From assembly GCA_022822005.1 (NCBI GenBank), contig JAJECO010000012.1, forward strand, positions 1-64,000: a stretch of DNA of 64,000 nucleotides, read 5' to 3'. Source of the DNA: Candidatus Poribacteria bacterium. GTDB taxonomy: Bacteria; Poribacteria; WGA-4E; PCPOR2b. The notes beneath the pieces were generated by a model. The model ran no database searches and was not told the origin of the DNA. It saw only the letters and a list, made by a program, of their open reading frames with translations. Shown in pieces: positions 53,114 to 61,513 of the stretch (its first letter is position 1; each line of letters begins with the position of its first letter). Both the position numbers and the translations under genes were made by a program.

Positions 53114-54100
53114 TTACAGACCGGAATAGATGATATCTAACACCAATTGTCCAACAATATCCAGGCTTTGTGCGCTACATTTGTCAGGAGTATCTTCCAC
53201 TGTATGCCAGTACGGATAGTCGAAATCAATGATATCAATTGTTGGGACGCCTGATTGGATGAGGGGCAAGTGGTCATCCATAATCGCAGGTCCCAATCGA
53301 CGTTGAAATGCTGACAAACCCAACTCTTCAGCCCGCCGCCAGACTGCCTCGGTCAAGTCCCGTGCTGCGTTCCACGAGTACCCTTCCATTGGTAACTCTA
53401 AGGTTTGGTCGCCAACCATGTCCAGTAAGATACCAAAATCTGCCTTCCATCTGCCCATATTTTGAGCGAAGTGGGTCGAACCGAGGAACATGGTAGAAGT
53501 TGTTCTGCCGTAATCTTCGCCATCAAACAGGACAATGATTATTTCGATTGGAGGCGGCTTGGATTTCAAAACCCGCGCGATCTCCAATAGAATTGCCACA
53601 CCCGACGCGGCGTCGTTTGCGCCCAAAATTGGCGTGTTTCGATTTGCTGGATCCGGATCTCGGTCCGCGAATGGGCGCGTGTCCCAATGTGCTGCGAGGA
53701 GTATCGTTTCACCCAAATCCTCCCCGAAACGTGCCAGAATATTGTTCATCCGAACTGTTCTGTCTTGATGCCGAAATTCAAAGGGTTGAAGCGCAACTTC
53801 GTCGGCATATTTTTCTAGTTCTGTAAATAGATATGCTTGCGCTTCTTGGTGTGCTGTTGTACCTGGTACACGCGGGCCAAAGTCACACTGTTTTTCTAAA
53901 TAGGCAAAAGCACGTTTCGCGTTGAAGGTGTCGCTATCAAGGGTTTCCTCTGCTGACACTGACGACGGTAAATCGGTGTCGGATTCCGCATACGTATAAG
54001 CCGACAACCCATCGAAACCGAGATGTATTATACCTAGCACACTCCACAGGAAGACCCCAAACTTCAGTTTATAGGGCAATCGGTTCATCGTCTGTTTCAT
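53114..54100 (-). CDS. M28-family peptidase (glutaminyl-cyclase-like)
   Basis: A 328-residue exported protein with an N-terminal hydrophobic segment (FGVFLWSVLGIIHLGFDG) that may be a signal or anchor. The zinc site of the M28/QC fold is visible: AAHWDTRPFAD, GANDAASG, DGEDYG and WHTVEDTPDK. The spacing and the HTVEDTPDKC ending recall glutaminyl-peptide cyclotransferases more than broad aminopeptidases. Reaction is therefore either release of N-terminal residues or cyclisation of N-terminal glutamine outside the cell. It starts two bases after recR, so it shares its transcript. Confidence 0.85.
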   Translation of the reverse strand: MKQTMNRLPYKLKFGVFLWSVLGIIHLGFDGLSAYTYAESDTDLPSSVSAEETLDSDTFNAKRAFAYLEKQCDFGPRVPGTTAHQEAQAYLFTELEKYADEVALQPFEFRHQDRTVRMNNILARFGEDLGETILLAAHWDTRPFADRDPDPANRNTPILGANDAASGVAILLEIARVLKSKPPPIEIIIVLFDGEDYGRTTSTMFLGSTHFAQNMGRWKADFGILLDMVGDQTLELPMEGYSWNAARDLTEAVWRRAEELGLSAFQRRLGPAIMDDHLPLIQSGVPTIDIIDFDYPYWHTVEDTPDKCSAQSLDIVGQLVLDIIYSGL

Positions 54101-54102
54101 GA

Positions 54103-54702
54103 TTAAATACGCCGGCGCCCTTCTAAGGCTTTAGCGAGCGTCACTGCGTCTATATACTCAAGATCGCCGCCGACCGGAATACCGTAGGCGATTCGGGTAG
54201 TGGTAATCTCAAGGCTTTCGAGTTGTTTCGTCAAATAGAGCGCGGTTGCCTGCCCTTCAGTGGTGTAATTCGTTGCGAGGATGACCTCTTTGATATCTTC
54301 GCTGTGGATCCGCTGAAAAAGCTGATCAATCCTGAGATCTTTCGGTCCCACACCGTCCAACGGTGATAGTACCCCCATGAGCGCGTGGTACAAACCCTTA
54401 TACTCCTGTGTACGCTCAATTGCCAAGAGATCGTCTGGCTCTTCGATGACGCAAACTGTTTGACGGTCACGCCTAGTATCCGTGCAGATATAACATGGCT
54501 GCTGATCTGTGATATTTCCACAGACAGAGCAGTAATCCAGATGCGTCTTTACCTCCGAGAGCGCCTGCGCCAGTTTAGTGGTATCGGATTCGGGCATCTT
54601 TAACATAAAAAATGCCAAGCGTTGCGCCGTTTTGGCACCGATTGTGGGCAACTTTTGTAACTCATTGATAAGACGCGCTAACGGTTCAGGATAGTGGAGC
54701 AT
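54103..54702 (-). CDS. recR: Recombination protein RecR
   Basis: A 199-residue RecR, normal size. N-terminal helix-hairpin-helix (LQKLPTIGAKTAQRLAF), four-cysteine zinc finger (CSVCGNITDQQPCYIC), then a Toprim domain (VCVIEEPDDLLAIE). It acts with RecF/RecO to load RecA at gaps. It follows dnaX and ybaB, the usual bacterial arrangement. Confidence 0.96.
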   Translation of the reverse strand: MLHYPEPLARLINELQKLPTIGAKTAQRLAFFMLKMPESDTTKLAQALSEVKTHLDYCSVCGNITDQQPCYICTDTRRDRQTVCVIEEPDDLLAIERTQEYKGLYHALMGVLSPLDGVGPKDLRIDQLFQRIHSEDIKEVILATNYTTEGQATALYLTKQLESLEITTTRIAYGIPVGGDLEYIDAVTLAKALEGRRRI

Positions 54703-54806
54703 ATTGAATTTTAGTTCCGGTACGCTGCGGTGGATCAGGACTGAGTTTCCAATCTATTCCGCGGATACTTCTCGATCCAGAAGCCAAGCTCTATTGTCCG
54801 AACTTT

Positions 54807-55115
54807 TCACATCAGTCCCGGAATTTTAACACCTCCAGTCAATTTGCTCATCTCTTGCGTCATCAGTTCTTGCGCTTGATGGCGCGCTTCATTGACCGCA
54901 GCAACAATGAGATCTTCGAGCATTTCAATGTCATCTGGATCAACAACCTCTGGTGAGATTGTGAGCGAGACGAGTTCCTGTTGACCGTTGGCAACTGCTG
55001 TTACCATGCCACCGCCAACGGTTGCTTCAACAGTGCGAGTTGCGAGCTCTTCTTGAATATCAAGCATGCGCTTTTGCATCTGTTGTGCTTGTTTCATCAG
55101 ATTATTCATATTCAT
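54807..55115 (-). CDS. ybaB: YbaB/EbfC-type nucleoid-associated protein
   Basis: A 102-residue DNA-binding protein. The start MNMNNLMKQAQQMQKRMLD, then VGGGMVTAVANG, and the helical end NEARHQAQELMTQEMSKLTGG, are the family pattern. It forms dimeric tweezers on DNA. Almost always next to recR, as here. Confidence 0.94.
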   Translation of the reverse strand: MNMNNLMKQAQQMQKRMLDIQEELATRTVEATVGGGMVTAVANGQQELVSLTISPEVVDPDDIEMLEDLIVAAVNEARHQAQELMTQEMSKLTGGVKIPGLM

Positions 55116-55230
55116 TGGAATGACCTCTCGTAGAGTTTGTTAAATTGAAATTCTATTGTTAAGTATAAAGTGCGTTCTACCTGCTTAGGGGTTTATGCGC
55201 GGCGTGATCGTGCACCATGTGCAACAAGGA

Positions 55231-57099
55231 CTATTTGGGCTCGATTTTAAGAATTTTTGCCCCAAATAACTTAAGTGCTGGCGCGACCTCCGGATCCCGT
55301 TCGGCTTGATGCTGGAGCATCATTGGTGTTATTTCTTGAGACCGTCGAGATGGCGGCAGTGTCGCGTTGGCGTGGGGATTTGCGCTTGAAGCAACGAAGC
55401 TAATTTGAACGGGTGTTCCGATCAGATCGGCGAGCATTTCCTTGAGCAGAGCCTTTTCATTATCATCAATTAGGTCTGTATAGGCTGGCGGACAGGCGAC
55501 TTTCAACTCTAGTCCGTTACCTGAAAGAGCCGCTTCCGTGCCGTTGCTCGGCTGCGGTGCTGCGCCTTTCAGGTATCCGTATAACGGCATTTTGCCTCTT
55601 TCTTGCAGCCCTACCAGCAGTTTTTCCCAAATCTTTGCCAGTTCGTTTGAGTCAGATACCACGTGCTGGACATCCGCAGAGACGGATTTAATGTTGGGTT
55701 GGTTTGCACCATCTTTATCCCCACGAGTATCAGTGGAAGTTGGCTTCGATTTAATATTGGGTACTGAAGATGACTGTGCTTCGTATTTTGAGACTTGAGG
55801 TTCAGCCATTTGGGGAGCTGCGCTGGGCTCTAAAACTGGCGCGGTTGTGGATCTCCTTGGCGGAGTATTTCCAACTGATCCGGGGGCTGTTGGTGGCGCA
55901 TAGGTTCTGCTTGGAGCCTCTCCCCGGTCAATCTTATCCTCAATTTCTGACAACCGTTTCAAGATCTTGGTCAGTTGGATGCCTTCTTGGATTGAGCAGG
56001 CATCGATCAGTGCGGATTCAAGATGGATTTGTGCATAGCCATGCTGCTTAATTTCACTGTTTGTACGCATCAGGATTTTGATGATTCGCGAGAGGCGCTC
56101 TGGAGAGGCTAAGTGCGCTTTCTCCTTCATTAGCTCCAGTTCGGATTTGGATGTTTGGATTATACTGTCTAAATTCGATCCGATTGCTAAGAGCCGCAAA
56201 TTCCGGAAGCAGGTGATCTGTTGATGGAGGCATTGGGTCAGATCTGTTCCATTTTTTACCAGTTTATCAAGGGATTCGAGTGCTGCTGGCAGGTCAGTGC
56301 GCAGGACCGCATCAATCAATTCATTTATCAGATGGTTTGAACCGAACCCCAGTATCTGGTTAATCTGATCTACATTGAGTTCTTTCCCGATCGATGCGGT
56401 CAGTCGTTCCAGCAAATTCTCGGCATCCCGCAGGCATCCCTCCGATTGCAGAGAAATCAGCGATAGCCCTTGATTATCGATCTGAACGTCTTCAGCTTCA
56501 CAGATGGCTTGCAACCGCCCGATGATCTGATCTTGCTCCATGTAGCGGAAATCAAAATCTTGGCATCGAGATACAATTGTTTTTGGGATTCTGTGGTGTT
56601 CGGTTGTTGCGAGGATGAAGATGACGTGCGGTGGGGGCTCTTCAAGCGTTTTCAAGAGGGCATTAAACGCTTCTGGCGTGAGCATGTGTGCTTCGTCGAT
56701 GATATAGATTTTGTAGCGGCAGGCAGCAGGAGCCAGCTTGGTATTCTCGCGCAGCTCGCGGATTGGGTCAATCCCCCGATTAGAGGCAGCATCCATCTCA
56801 ACGACATCGAATGAACGCCCCTGAGAGATTTCCGAGCAGAACTGGCAATTATTACAAGGCTCAGCTGTGGCTGCTTGGCTAAACTCGGTTTCCTGCTCAC
56901 GGTTGGGACAATTCACTGCTTTCGCGAGGATGCGGGCGACCGTTGTTTTCCCGGTTCCCCTCGGTCCCCAGAACAGATACGCGTGTCCAATCCGATCAGA
57001 TAGGATTTGATTTCTGAGGGTTGTTATTACGTGCGTCTGCCCAACTACATCTCCAAATGATTGGGGACGCCATTTCTGAGCTAAAACCTCGTAAGACAT
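55231..57099 (-). CDS. dnaX: DNA polymerase III subunit gamma/tau
   Basis: A 622-residue clamp-loader ATPase. Walker A GPRGTGKTT, zinc-binding cysteines (CPN...CNNCQFC), Walker B IIDEAH, sensor 1 TTEHHR. The C-terminal half is Pro/Ser-rich with a final domain for polymerase contact. GGGGGA precedes the ATG at 57099; an ATG twelve bases earlier (57111) is less likely. No slippery poly-A/T run is obvious, so a shorter gamma product is not predicted. Directly downstream of the SRP RNA gene and upstream of ybaB-recR. Confidence 0.95.
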   Translation of the reverse strand: MSYEVLAQKWRPQSFGDVVGQTHVITTLRNQILSDRIGHAYLFWGPRGTGKTTVARILAKAVNCPNREQETEFSQAATAEPCNNCQFCSEISQGRSFDVVEMDAASNRGIDPIRELRENTKLAPAACRYKIYIIDEAHMLTPEAFNALLKTLEEPPPHVIFILATTEHHRIPKTIVSRCQDFDFRYMEQDQIIGRLQAICEAEDVQIDNQGLSLISLQSEGCLRDAENLLERLTASIGKELNVDQINQILGFGSNHLINELIDAVLRTDLPAALESLDKLVKNGTDLTQCLHQQITCFRNLRLLAIGSNLDSIIQTSKSELELMKEKAHLASPERLSRIIKILMRTNSEIKQHGYAQIHLESALIDACSIQEGIQLTKILKRLSEIEDKIDRGEAPSRTYAPPTAPGSVGNTPPRRSTTAPVLEPSAAPQMAEPQVSKYEAQSSSVPNIKSKPTSTDTRGDKDGANQPNIKSVSADVQHVVSDSNELAKIWEKLLVGLQERGKMPLYGYLKGAAPQPSNGTEAALSGNGLELKVACPPAYTDLIDDNEKALLKEMLADLIGTPVQISFVASSANPHANATLPPSRRSQEITPMMLQHQAERDPEVAPALKLFGAKILKIEPK

Positions 57100-57183
57100 A
57101 ATTTCCCCCATCGTGCGAAGTGGGATTAACCTAGGACATTTTATCTAGTCAAAGGTAGAGAGGGGAAGGGAATGAAAAAAATC

Positions 57184-57364
57184 CTGGCCATGCACCTAGA
57201 GTTTGACGAGTTCCCCCAAGCGTTACCCAAGCAGTTAGCTCCGACCAGGCTTCCCTGCGTCACACCCACAGATTAGCTACCGCTGCTTCCTTCCGGACCT
57301 GACGGGGTTTGATAATTGTGAGTTGCTCAGGACCCAATCTTCATCACCACTTACATGGGCCAGT
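57184..57364 (-). ncRNA. ffs: Signal recognition particle RNA
   Basis: The universal SRP core GTCAGGTCCGGAAGGAAGCAG (helix 8 asymmetric loop, GGAA tetraloop) lies at about 57283-57303. A longer stem is closed by TGGCCCATG near the 5' end and CATGGCCA near the 3' end, followed by a T-run (complement of 57175-57181). About 180 nucleotides, between the small 4.5S type and the long type. It works with Ffh to target membrane proteins. Ends are approximate. Confidence 0.9.
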
Positions 57365-57477
57365 CCTCAAAAGAAGTCCGCCGCACAATAGGAATTCAGC
57401 CCTGCTATAGCGGATTGCAGGTTCAGGGCACCGCTACCTCCCCGCTTAGCATAGCCAAGTCTCGACGGAAGTGATAA

Positions 57478-57568
57478 TGGCGGAGAGAGTGGGATTCGAA
57501 CCCACGGTACAGTTGCCTGCACACATGATTTCCAGTCATGCCAGTTCAACCAACTCCTGCATCTCTCC
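57478..57568 (-). tRNA. tRNA-Ser (GGA)
   Basis: A 91-base gene with 7-bp acceptor stem GGAGAGA/TCTCTCC, anticodon loop CTGGAAA (anticodon GGA, reading UCC/UCU), long variable arm typical of class II serine tRNAs, T-loop TTCGAAT and an encoded CCA end. Confidence 0.95.
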
Positions 57569-57672
57569 GAAAATCTTGAGCAGCACAAATTGTTCGATAT
57601 CATTATATAGCGAAAAACCTATCTTGCGCTGTCCCAAAGTTTGCTCCAATCATTGACGATTGGAAAAATCGA

Positions 57673-57745
57673 TGGAGCAGACGGGATTTGAACCCGTGGC
57701 CTCATCCGTGCGAGGGATGCGCTCTCCCAACTGAGCCACTGCCCC
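57673..57745 (-). tRNA. tRNA-Ala (CGC)
   Basis: A 73-base class I tRNA. Acceptor GGGGCAG pairs with CTGCTCC, including a G3-U70 pair that marks alanine. Anticodon loop CTCGCAC gives CGC (GCG codons). Discriminator A; CCA not encoded. Confidence 0.94.
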
Positions 57746-57751
57746 AAAAGG

Positions 57752-57840
57752 CGGAGAGAGTGGGATTCGAACCCACGGTGACGATAACGCCACAACAGTT
57801 TTCGAGACTGTCCTGTTCAACCGGGCTCCAGCATCTCTCC
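57752..57840 (-). tRNA. tRNA-Ser (CGA)
   Basis: An 89-base serine tRNA with acceptor GGAGAGA/TCTCTCC, anticodon loop CTCGAAA (anticodon CGA, reading UCG), a long variable arm and T-loop TTCGAAT. The last CCA is incomplete in the DNA (CCT). Confidence 0.94.
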
Positions 57841-57846
57841 AAAAAT

Positions 57847-58296
57847 TTAGGTTCGCCGATCTCGAAAAAAAGACTTGAGCAGCTGACTGCTCTCCTCTGC
57901 CAGAACCCCCTGCGTGATGTCCACTTGGTGATTGAGTCGCTCGTCTTGTAATAAGTTGAACAGCGTCCCCGCAGCGCCACCCTTTGGGTCTGAAGCGGCA
58001 TAAATGACCCGCGGGATACGAGCCAAGACGATAGCGCCACAACACATCGGACACGGTTCCAAAGTCACATAGAGGGTCGTATCCGTTAAACGCCAATCAC
58101 CAACAGATGAAGCAGCCAATCGAATCGCAATCAGTTCTGCGTGAGCAGTTGGATCCTTTGTCCCCTCCCGTTCGTTATGGGCGCGAGCGAGGGGGATTCC
58201 GTCCTTGATGATAATTGCGCCGACGGGAACTTCACCGAGTGCAGCGCCCTGACGTGCAACTTCAAGGGCTTCACGCATCCAGAACTGATCCGACAT
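57847..58296 (-). CDS. tadA: tRNA adenosine deaminase
   Basis: A 149-residue TadA. The zinc/proton-shuttle site is H52-A-E54 (TAHAEL), with C82 and C85 in PCPMC. TadA converts A34 to inosine in tRNA-Arg(ACG). That very tRNA gene is 83 bases upstream on the same strand. The start at 58296 (MSDQFWMREAL) is preferred over an ATG 39 bases earlier. Confidence 0.93.
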   Translation of the reverse strand: MSDQFWMREALEVARQGAALGEVPVGAIIIKDGIPLARAHNEREGTKDPTAHAELIAIRLAASSVGDWRLTDTTLYVTLEPCPMCCGAIVLARIPRVIYAASDPKGGAAGTLFNLLQDERLNHQVDITQGVLAEESSQLLKSFFRDRRT

Positions 58297-58378
58297 TTCA
58301 AAAGATCGAAACGGGGCGATTGCCCCAATTTGCACTTTCAGCCCCGCAGCCGAAGCCGCGGGACCAAAAACGCATATA

Positions 58379-58452
58379 AGCGCCCGAGAGGATTCGAACC
58401 CCCGACCTTCTGATCCGTAGTCAGATGCTCTGATCCACTGAGCTACAGGCGC
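58379..58452 (-). tRNA. tRNA-Arg (ACG)
   Basis: A 74-base tRNA. Acceptor GCGCCTG/CGGGCGC, D-stem GCTC/GAGC, anticodon loop CTACGGA (anticodon ACG, the TadA substrate), T-loop TTCGAAT. CCA is not encoded and position 73 would be U, which is unusual for arginine tRNAs. Confidence 0.92.
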
Positions 58453-58461
58453 GTAATAAGC

Positions 58462-58551
58462 TGGCGGAGGGAGTGGGATTCGAACCCACGATGGCTGTTA
58501 AGCCATAACTGCTTAGCAGGCAGTCCAGTTCAACCACTCCTGCACCCCTCC
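58462..58551 (-). tRNA. tRNA-Ser (GCT)
   Basis: A 90-base serine tRNA. Acceptor GGAGGGG/TCCCTCC, anticodon loop CTGCTAA (anticodon GCU, reading AGC/AGU), long variable arm and encoded CCA. Confidence 0.95.
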
Positions 58552-58565
58552 ACATTTTCGAATAA

Positions 58566-58653
58566 TGGCGGTGGGAGTAGGATTCGAACCCACGGTGACT
58601 TGCGCCACAACGGTTTTCAAGACCGCCGCTTTCGACCTCTCAGCCATCCCACC
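58566..58653 (-). tRNA. tRNA-Ser (TGA)
   Basis: An 88-base serine tRNA. Acceptor GGTGGGA/TCCCACC, anticodon loop CTTGAAA (anticodon UGA, reading UCA and perhaps other UCN), long variable arm and encoded CCA. It is the first gene downstream of the strong promoter at 58668-58696. Confidence 0.95.
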
Positions 58654-58967
58654 GAAAAAGCGTCCTTATTGTAACAAAAAAAAGAAACATTGTCAAGAAT
58701 CATTAAACCCCCAAGGGCGAAAATCAGAAGATCGTCTGCAATTAGGTTTTGTCAGGTTCATATTGATTGCAAAGCCTTTGATTTCCTTGCATCTACTTAG
58801 TCGATGTGGATATAATATCGACCAATCGCAATACTGAATGGAGAAAAGCGACAGTACAATGCGGGATCAGTGGTGATATTGTTAAAAGAGCGATTAACGT
58901 GCGGCAACGCTGGCGTTTCTAATGATACTGAACGTAATATCTCATGAAGATAATAGGGAGAGATGCA
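58654..58967. other. Divergent promoter region between the tRNA cluster and the receptor genes
   Basis: This 314-base gap carries the minus-strand tRNA promoter (58668-58696) and, for the plus strand, a perfect TATAAT at 58811-58816 with a weak TTGCAT (58787-58792), 18 bases apart. That would give a leader of about 145 bases before the first lipoprotein. No other feature is seen. Confidence 0.5.
58668..58696 (-). promoter_or_regulatory. Near-consensus promoter of the tRNA/tadA/SRP RNA cluster
   Basis: On the minus strand TTGACA (58691-58696), a 17-base spacer and TACAAT (58668-58673). Expected start about 58661, eight bases before the first tRNA-Ser. It is the strongest promoter-like sequence I see in the window. 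Confidence 0.75.
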
Positions 58968-60179
58968 ATGACACACCAAGGTGTACGCAGGATTTTTGGG
59001 AATTGGAACGGGAATTTTCTTTATACTGTTAATTATTTGGTTCTGATTCTCGGAATCCTGCTCTTATTTGCGGGCTGCCAGGATGTTCAACAACTACTTG
59101 CACCGGTACCGGAGGCAGACGATGATGCTCCTATCAAAATTGGATTTATGTATACCAGCGAAATCCGAAGTAATAGTTTGAATGGTGCAGAGTTGGCGGC
59201 GCTGCAATTGAACGGAGAGGGTGGGGTGCACGGTCGGGAGATCGAAATTATCGCTCGTGGCAATCTGAGCGACATTGACCAAGCCGCGGCAGTAGCAGAG
59301 GAGCTGATTATCCGGGAAGGCGTAGCAGCAATCGTTGGTCCCAACAGATCGAATTATGCTATAGCTATCGGACCGGTTGCCCAACGCTACGGGATTCCAA
59401 TGGTGACCACCACTGCTACCAATCCGTACGTTACTGCTGCAGGTAACTTTGTATTTATGGCGGCGTTCACCGACGACTTTCAGGGGAAGGTGATGGCTAC
59501 ATTTGCCACGCAAGATTTGGAGGCAAAGACTGCCGCAGTCCTCACGCGCAGAGAATCCATTTATTCGGAGGGTTTATCGCAAACCTTTATTAATAACTTT
59601 ACTGCTTTGGGGGGTGAGATTGCACACGCTCAATCTTATATAAGGGGCGATACCGATTTCACTACGCAACTGACTGCGATCGCCGAAGCTGCACCAGATG
59701 TCTTCTTCCTACCCGGTTTTGCAGCTGAAATTCCGTTGGTGGTTGAGCAGGCGAAGGCACTCGGTATAACAGGTATCCTCCTCGGCGGTGACAGTTGGGA
59801 TAATGCTCCGTTAATTGCGGATAATAGTGAGATTCTTGAGGGAAGTTTTTTTAGCAGCCTCTTCTCAGCCGATATTGCGCTGGGTGATTTGGGTGACGAT
59901 GTCGATCGCTTTATCACAGCCTACACCTCAATTTTCGACGTAGCACCTGCTGGCGGTGCTGCGCTGGGCTACGATGGGGTGCGATTGGTGGTTCAGGCGA
60001 TGCGTCGTGCGGAGGACTTAACGTCAGCAACGGTTCGCGATCGGCTTGCGGCGACTATGGATTACAGCGGTGCAACCTTCATCTCCGGCTATAATGAAAA
60101 CCGACACCCAAATAAGAGCGCGGTTGTGAATCAGATCGTCAATGGCGAGGCACGTTTTTATAAGTTGATCGAGCCGTAA
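58968..60179 (+). CDS. Leucine/branched-chain-amino-acid-receptor-like lipoprotein
   Basis: A 403-residue class I periplasmic binding protein (LivJ/amide-receptor fold) with a lipoprotein signal (LILGILLLFAGC). The type I receptor pattern follows: IKIGFMYTS, LNGAELAALQLN, GVAAIVGPNRS, VTTTATNP, then the second lobe (AVLTRRESIYSEG, DTDFTTQLTAIAEAAPDVFFLPG). Ligand unknown, probably an amino acid, amide or aromatic acid. GGGAGAG precedes the ATG at 58968. It is followed by a close paralogue; no permease or ATPase genes are next to them. Confidence 0.87.
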   Translation: MTHQGVRRIFGNWNGNFLYTVNYLVLILGILLLFAGCQDVQQLLAPVPEADDDAPIKIGFMYTSEIRSNSLNGAELAALQLNGEGGVHGREIEIIARGNLSDIDQAAAVAEELIIREGVAAIVGPNRSNYAIAIGPVAQRYGIPMVTTTATNPYVTAAGNFVFMAAFTDDFQGKVMATFATQDLEAKTAAVLTRRESIYSEGLSQTFINNFTALGGEIAHAQSYIRGDTDFTTQLTAIAEAAPDVFFLPGFAAEIPLVVEQAKALGITGILLGGDSWDNAPLIADNSEILEGSFFSSLFSADIALGDLGDDVDRFITAYTSIFDVAPAGGAALGYDGVRLVVQAMRRAEDLTSATVRDRLAATMDYSGATFISGYNENRHPNKSAVVNQIVNGEARFYKLIEP

Positions 60180-60233
60180 TTTGTGGTAGCATAACGCATC
60201 AGACCTTACCCAATACCTTGCAGGAGAATTATA

Positions 60234-61454
60234 ATGGCAGATCAGCGCTCCCGGTTGATGAGACGGGGGTATATTGCTCGGCTCTGGATTTTACTGTTTT
60301 TAGCGATTACCCTCTTTTTGGGGTGTGATCAGGTCCAGCAATTGCTTGTACCACCGGATACGGACGATGAAGATGCGATTAAAATTGGCTTTCTCTATAC
60401 CACGCCGAACCGAAACAACAGCCGGTACGGCGCAGAATTAGCGACGCTGCAGCTGAACGAAGCAGGAGGTGTGCGGGGCAGACCGATACAACTGATCGCT
60501 CGCGGTATACCGACACAACGTTTCGTAAACGAGGATATAAACGATACAGAGTATGTTGCAGGATTAGCGCTGGGGCTGATTGTTGAAGAGAAGGTATCCG
60601 CAATCGTTGGTCCAAACCGTTCAACCTATGCCGTGGTTGTCGGGGAAATTGCCCAACAGCATGGGATACCGATGATGGCAACCTCCGCTACCAATCCGTC
60701 CGTTACTGCTGCGGGTGACTTTGTATTTATGGCGGCATTCACCGACGATTTTCAGGGGAAGGCGGTGGCTGCATTTGCCATGCAGGATTTAGAGGCTCAA
60801 ACTGCCGCAGTCCTCACACATAGGGACGATGTCTATTCAGAGGGCTTATCGCAAACCTTCATTGACAACTTTACCGTTCATGGAGGTCGGGTGGTGGCTG
60901 ACGAATTTTATGAGGCGGGGGATACCGATTTCACCGCGCAGTTGACCGCAATTGCCGAGACTGCGCCGGACGTAATTTTTAGCACCGGCTTCCTCCCCGA
61001 AGTTCCTTTGATGGTTCGGCAGGCGAGGGGCGAGATTGGGATAACAGCTACCTTCATTGGCGGTGACGCTTGGGATAACGCCGCGTTGATTGAGGAAGCT
61101 GGGGCGGTTATTGACGGAAGTTTCTTCAGCAGCGGTTTTTCGGCGGAGGCGGATCCGGATGATTTAGGTGAAGATGCCTATCAATTTGTGACCGCTTATA
61201 CTGCAATGTTTGGCATGCTGCCCGATGGGGGTGCTGCGCTGGGATATGATGCACTTCGGCTTGTGGTTGAAGCGATGCGCCGGGCGGCTGACCTGACGCC
61301 AGCGGCGATTCGCGATCAACTTGCAGCGACGATGAATTATAGCGGTGCAACGTTTATCTCTGGTTACGATGAAAACCGACACACGTCTAAGAGCGTGGTC
61401 ATTAAACGTATTGTCGACGGTGAAGTACAGTTCTACAAATTGATTGAACCATAA
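60234..61454 (+). CDS. Paralogous receptor-like lipoprotein
   Basis: A 406-residue tandem paralogue of the preceding gene, largely collinear (for example ATNPSVTAAGDFVFMAAFTD, SATFISG-like NYSGATFISGYDENRH). The lipoprotein signal ends LFLGC and GGAG precedes the ATG. The two differ mostly around the mouth of the binding cleft (LLVPPDTDDEDAIKIGFLYTTPNRNNSRYG against LLAPVPEADDDAPIKIGF). A duplication with divergence of ligand range is likely. Confidence 0.87.
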   Translation: MADQRSRLMRRGYIARLWILLFLAITLFLGCDQVQQLLVPPDTDDEDAIKIGFLYTTPNRNNSRYGAELATLQLNEAGGVRGRPIQLIARGIPTQRFVNEDINDTEYVAGLALGLIVEEKVSAIVGPNRSTYAVVVGEIAQQHGIPMMATSATNPSVTAAGDFVFMAAFTDDFQGKAVAAFAMQDLEAQTAAVLTHRDDVYSEGLSQTFIDNFTVHGGRVVADEFYEAGDTDFTAQLTAIAETAPDVIFSTGFLPEVPLMVRQARGEIGITATFIGGDAWDNAALIEEAGAVIDGSFFSSGFSAEADPDDLGEDAYQFVTAYTAMFGMLPDGGAALGYDALRLVVEAMRRAADLTPAAIRDQLAATMNYSGATFISGYDENRHTSKSVVIKRIVDGEVQFYKLIEP

Positions 61455-61513
61455 ACAACAGGGTGTGTGAACCATTCTGTAGATTTTTTTATTAAATAGG
61501 AGGATAAATCGAC

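Noticed and set aside
57650-58096. Minus-strand frame spanning tRNA genes and part of tadA
   Set aside because: It lies over tRNA-Ala, tRNA-Ser and the tadA reading frame; the repeated look of the protein comes from tRNA sequence.
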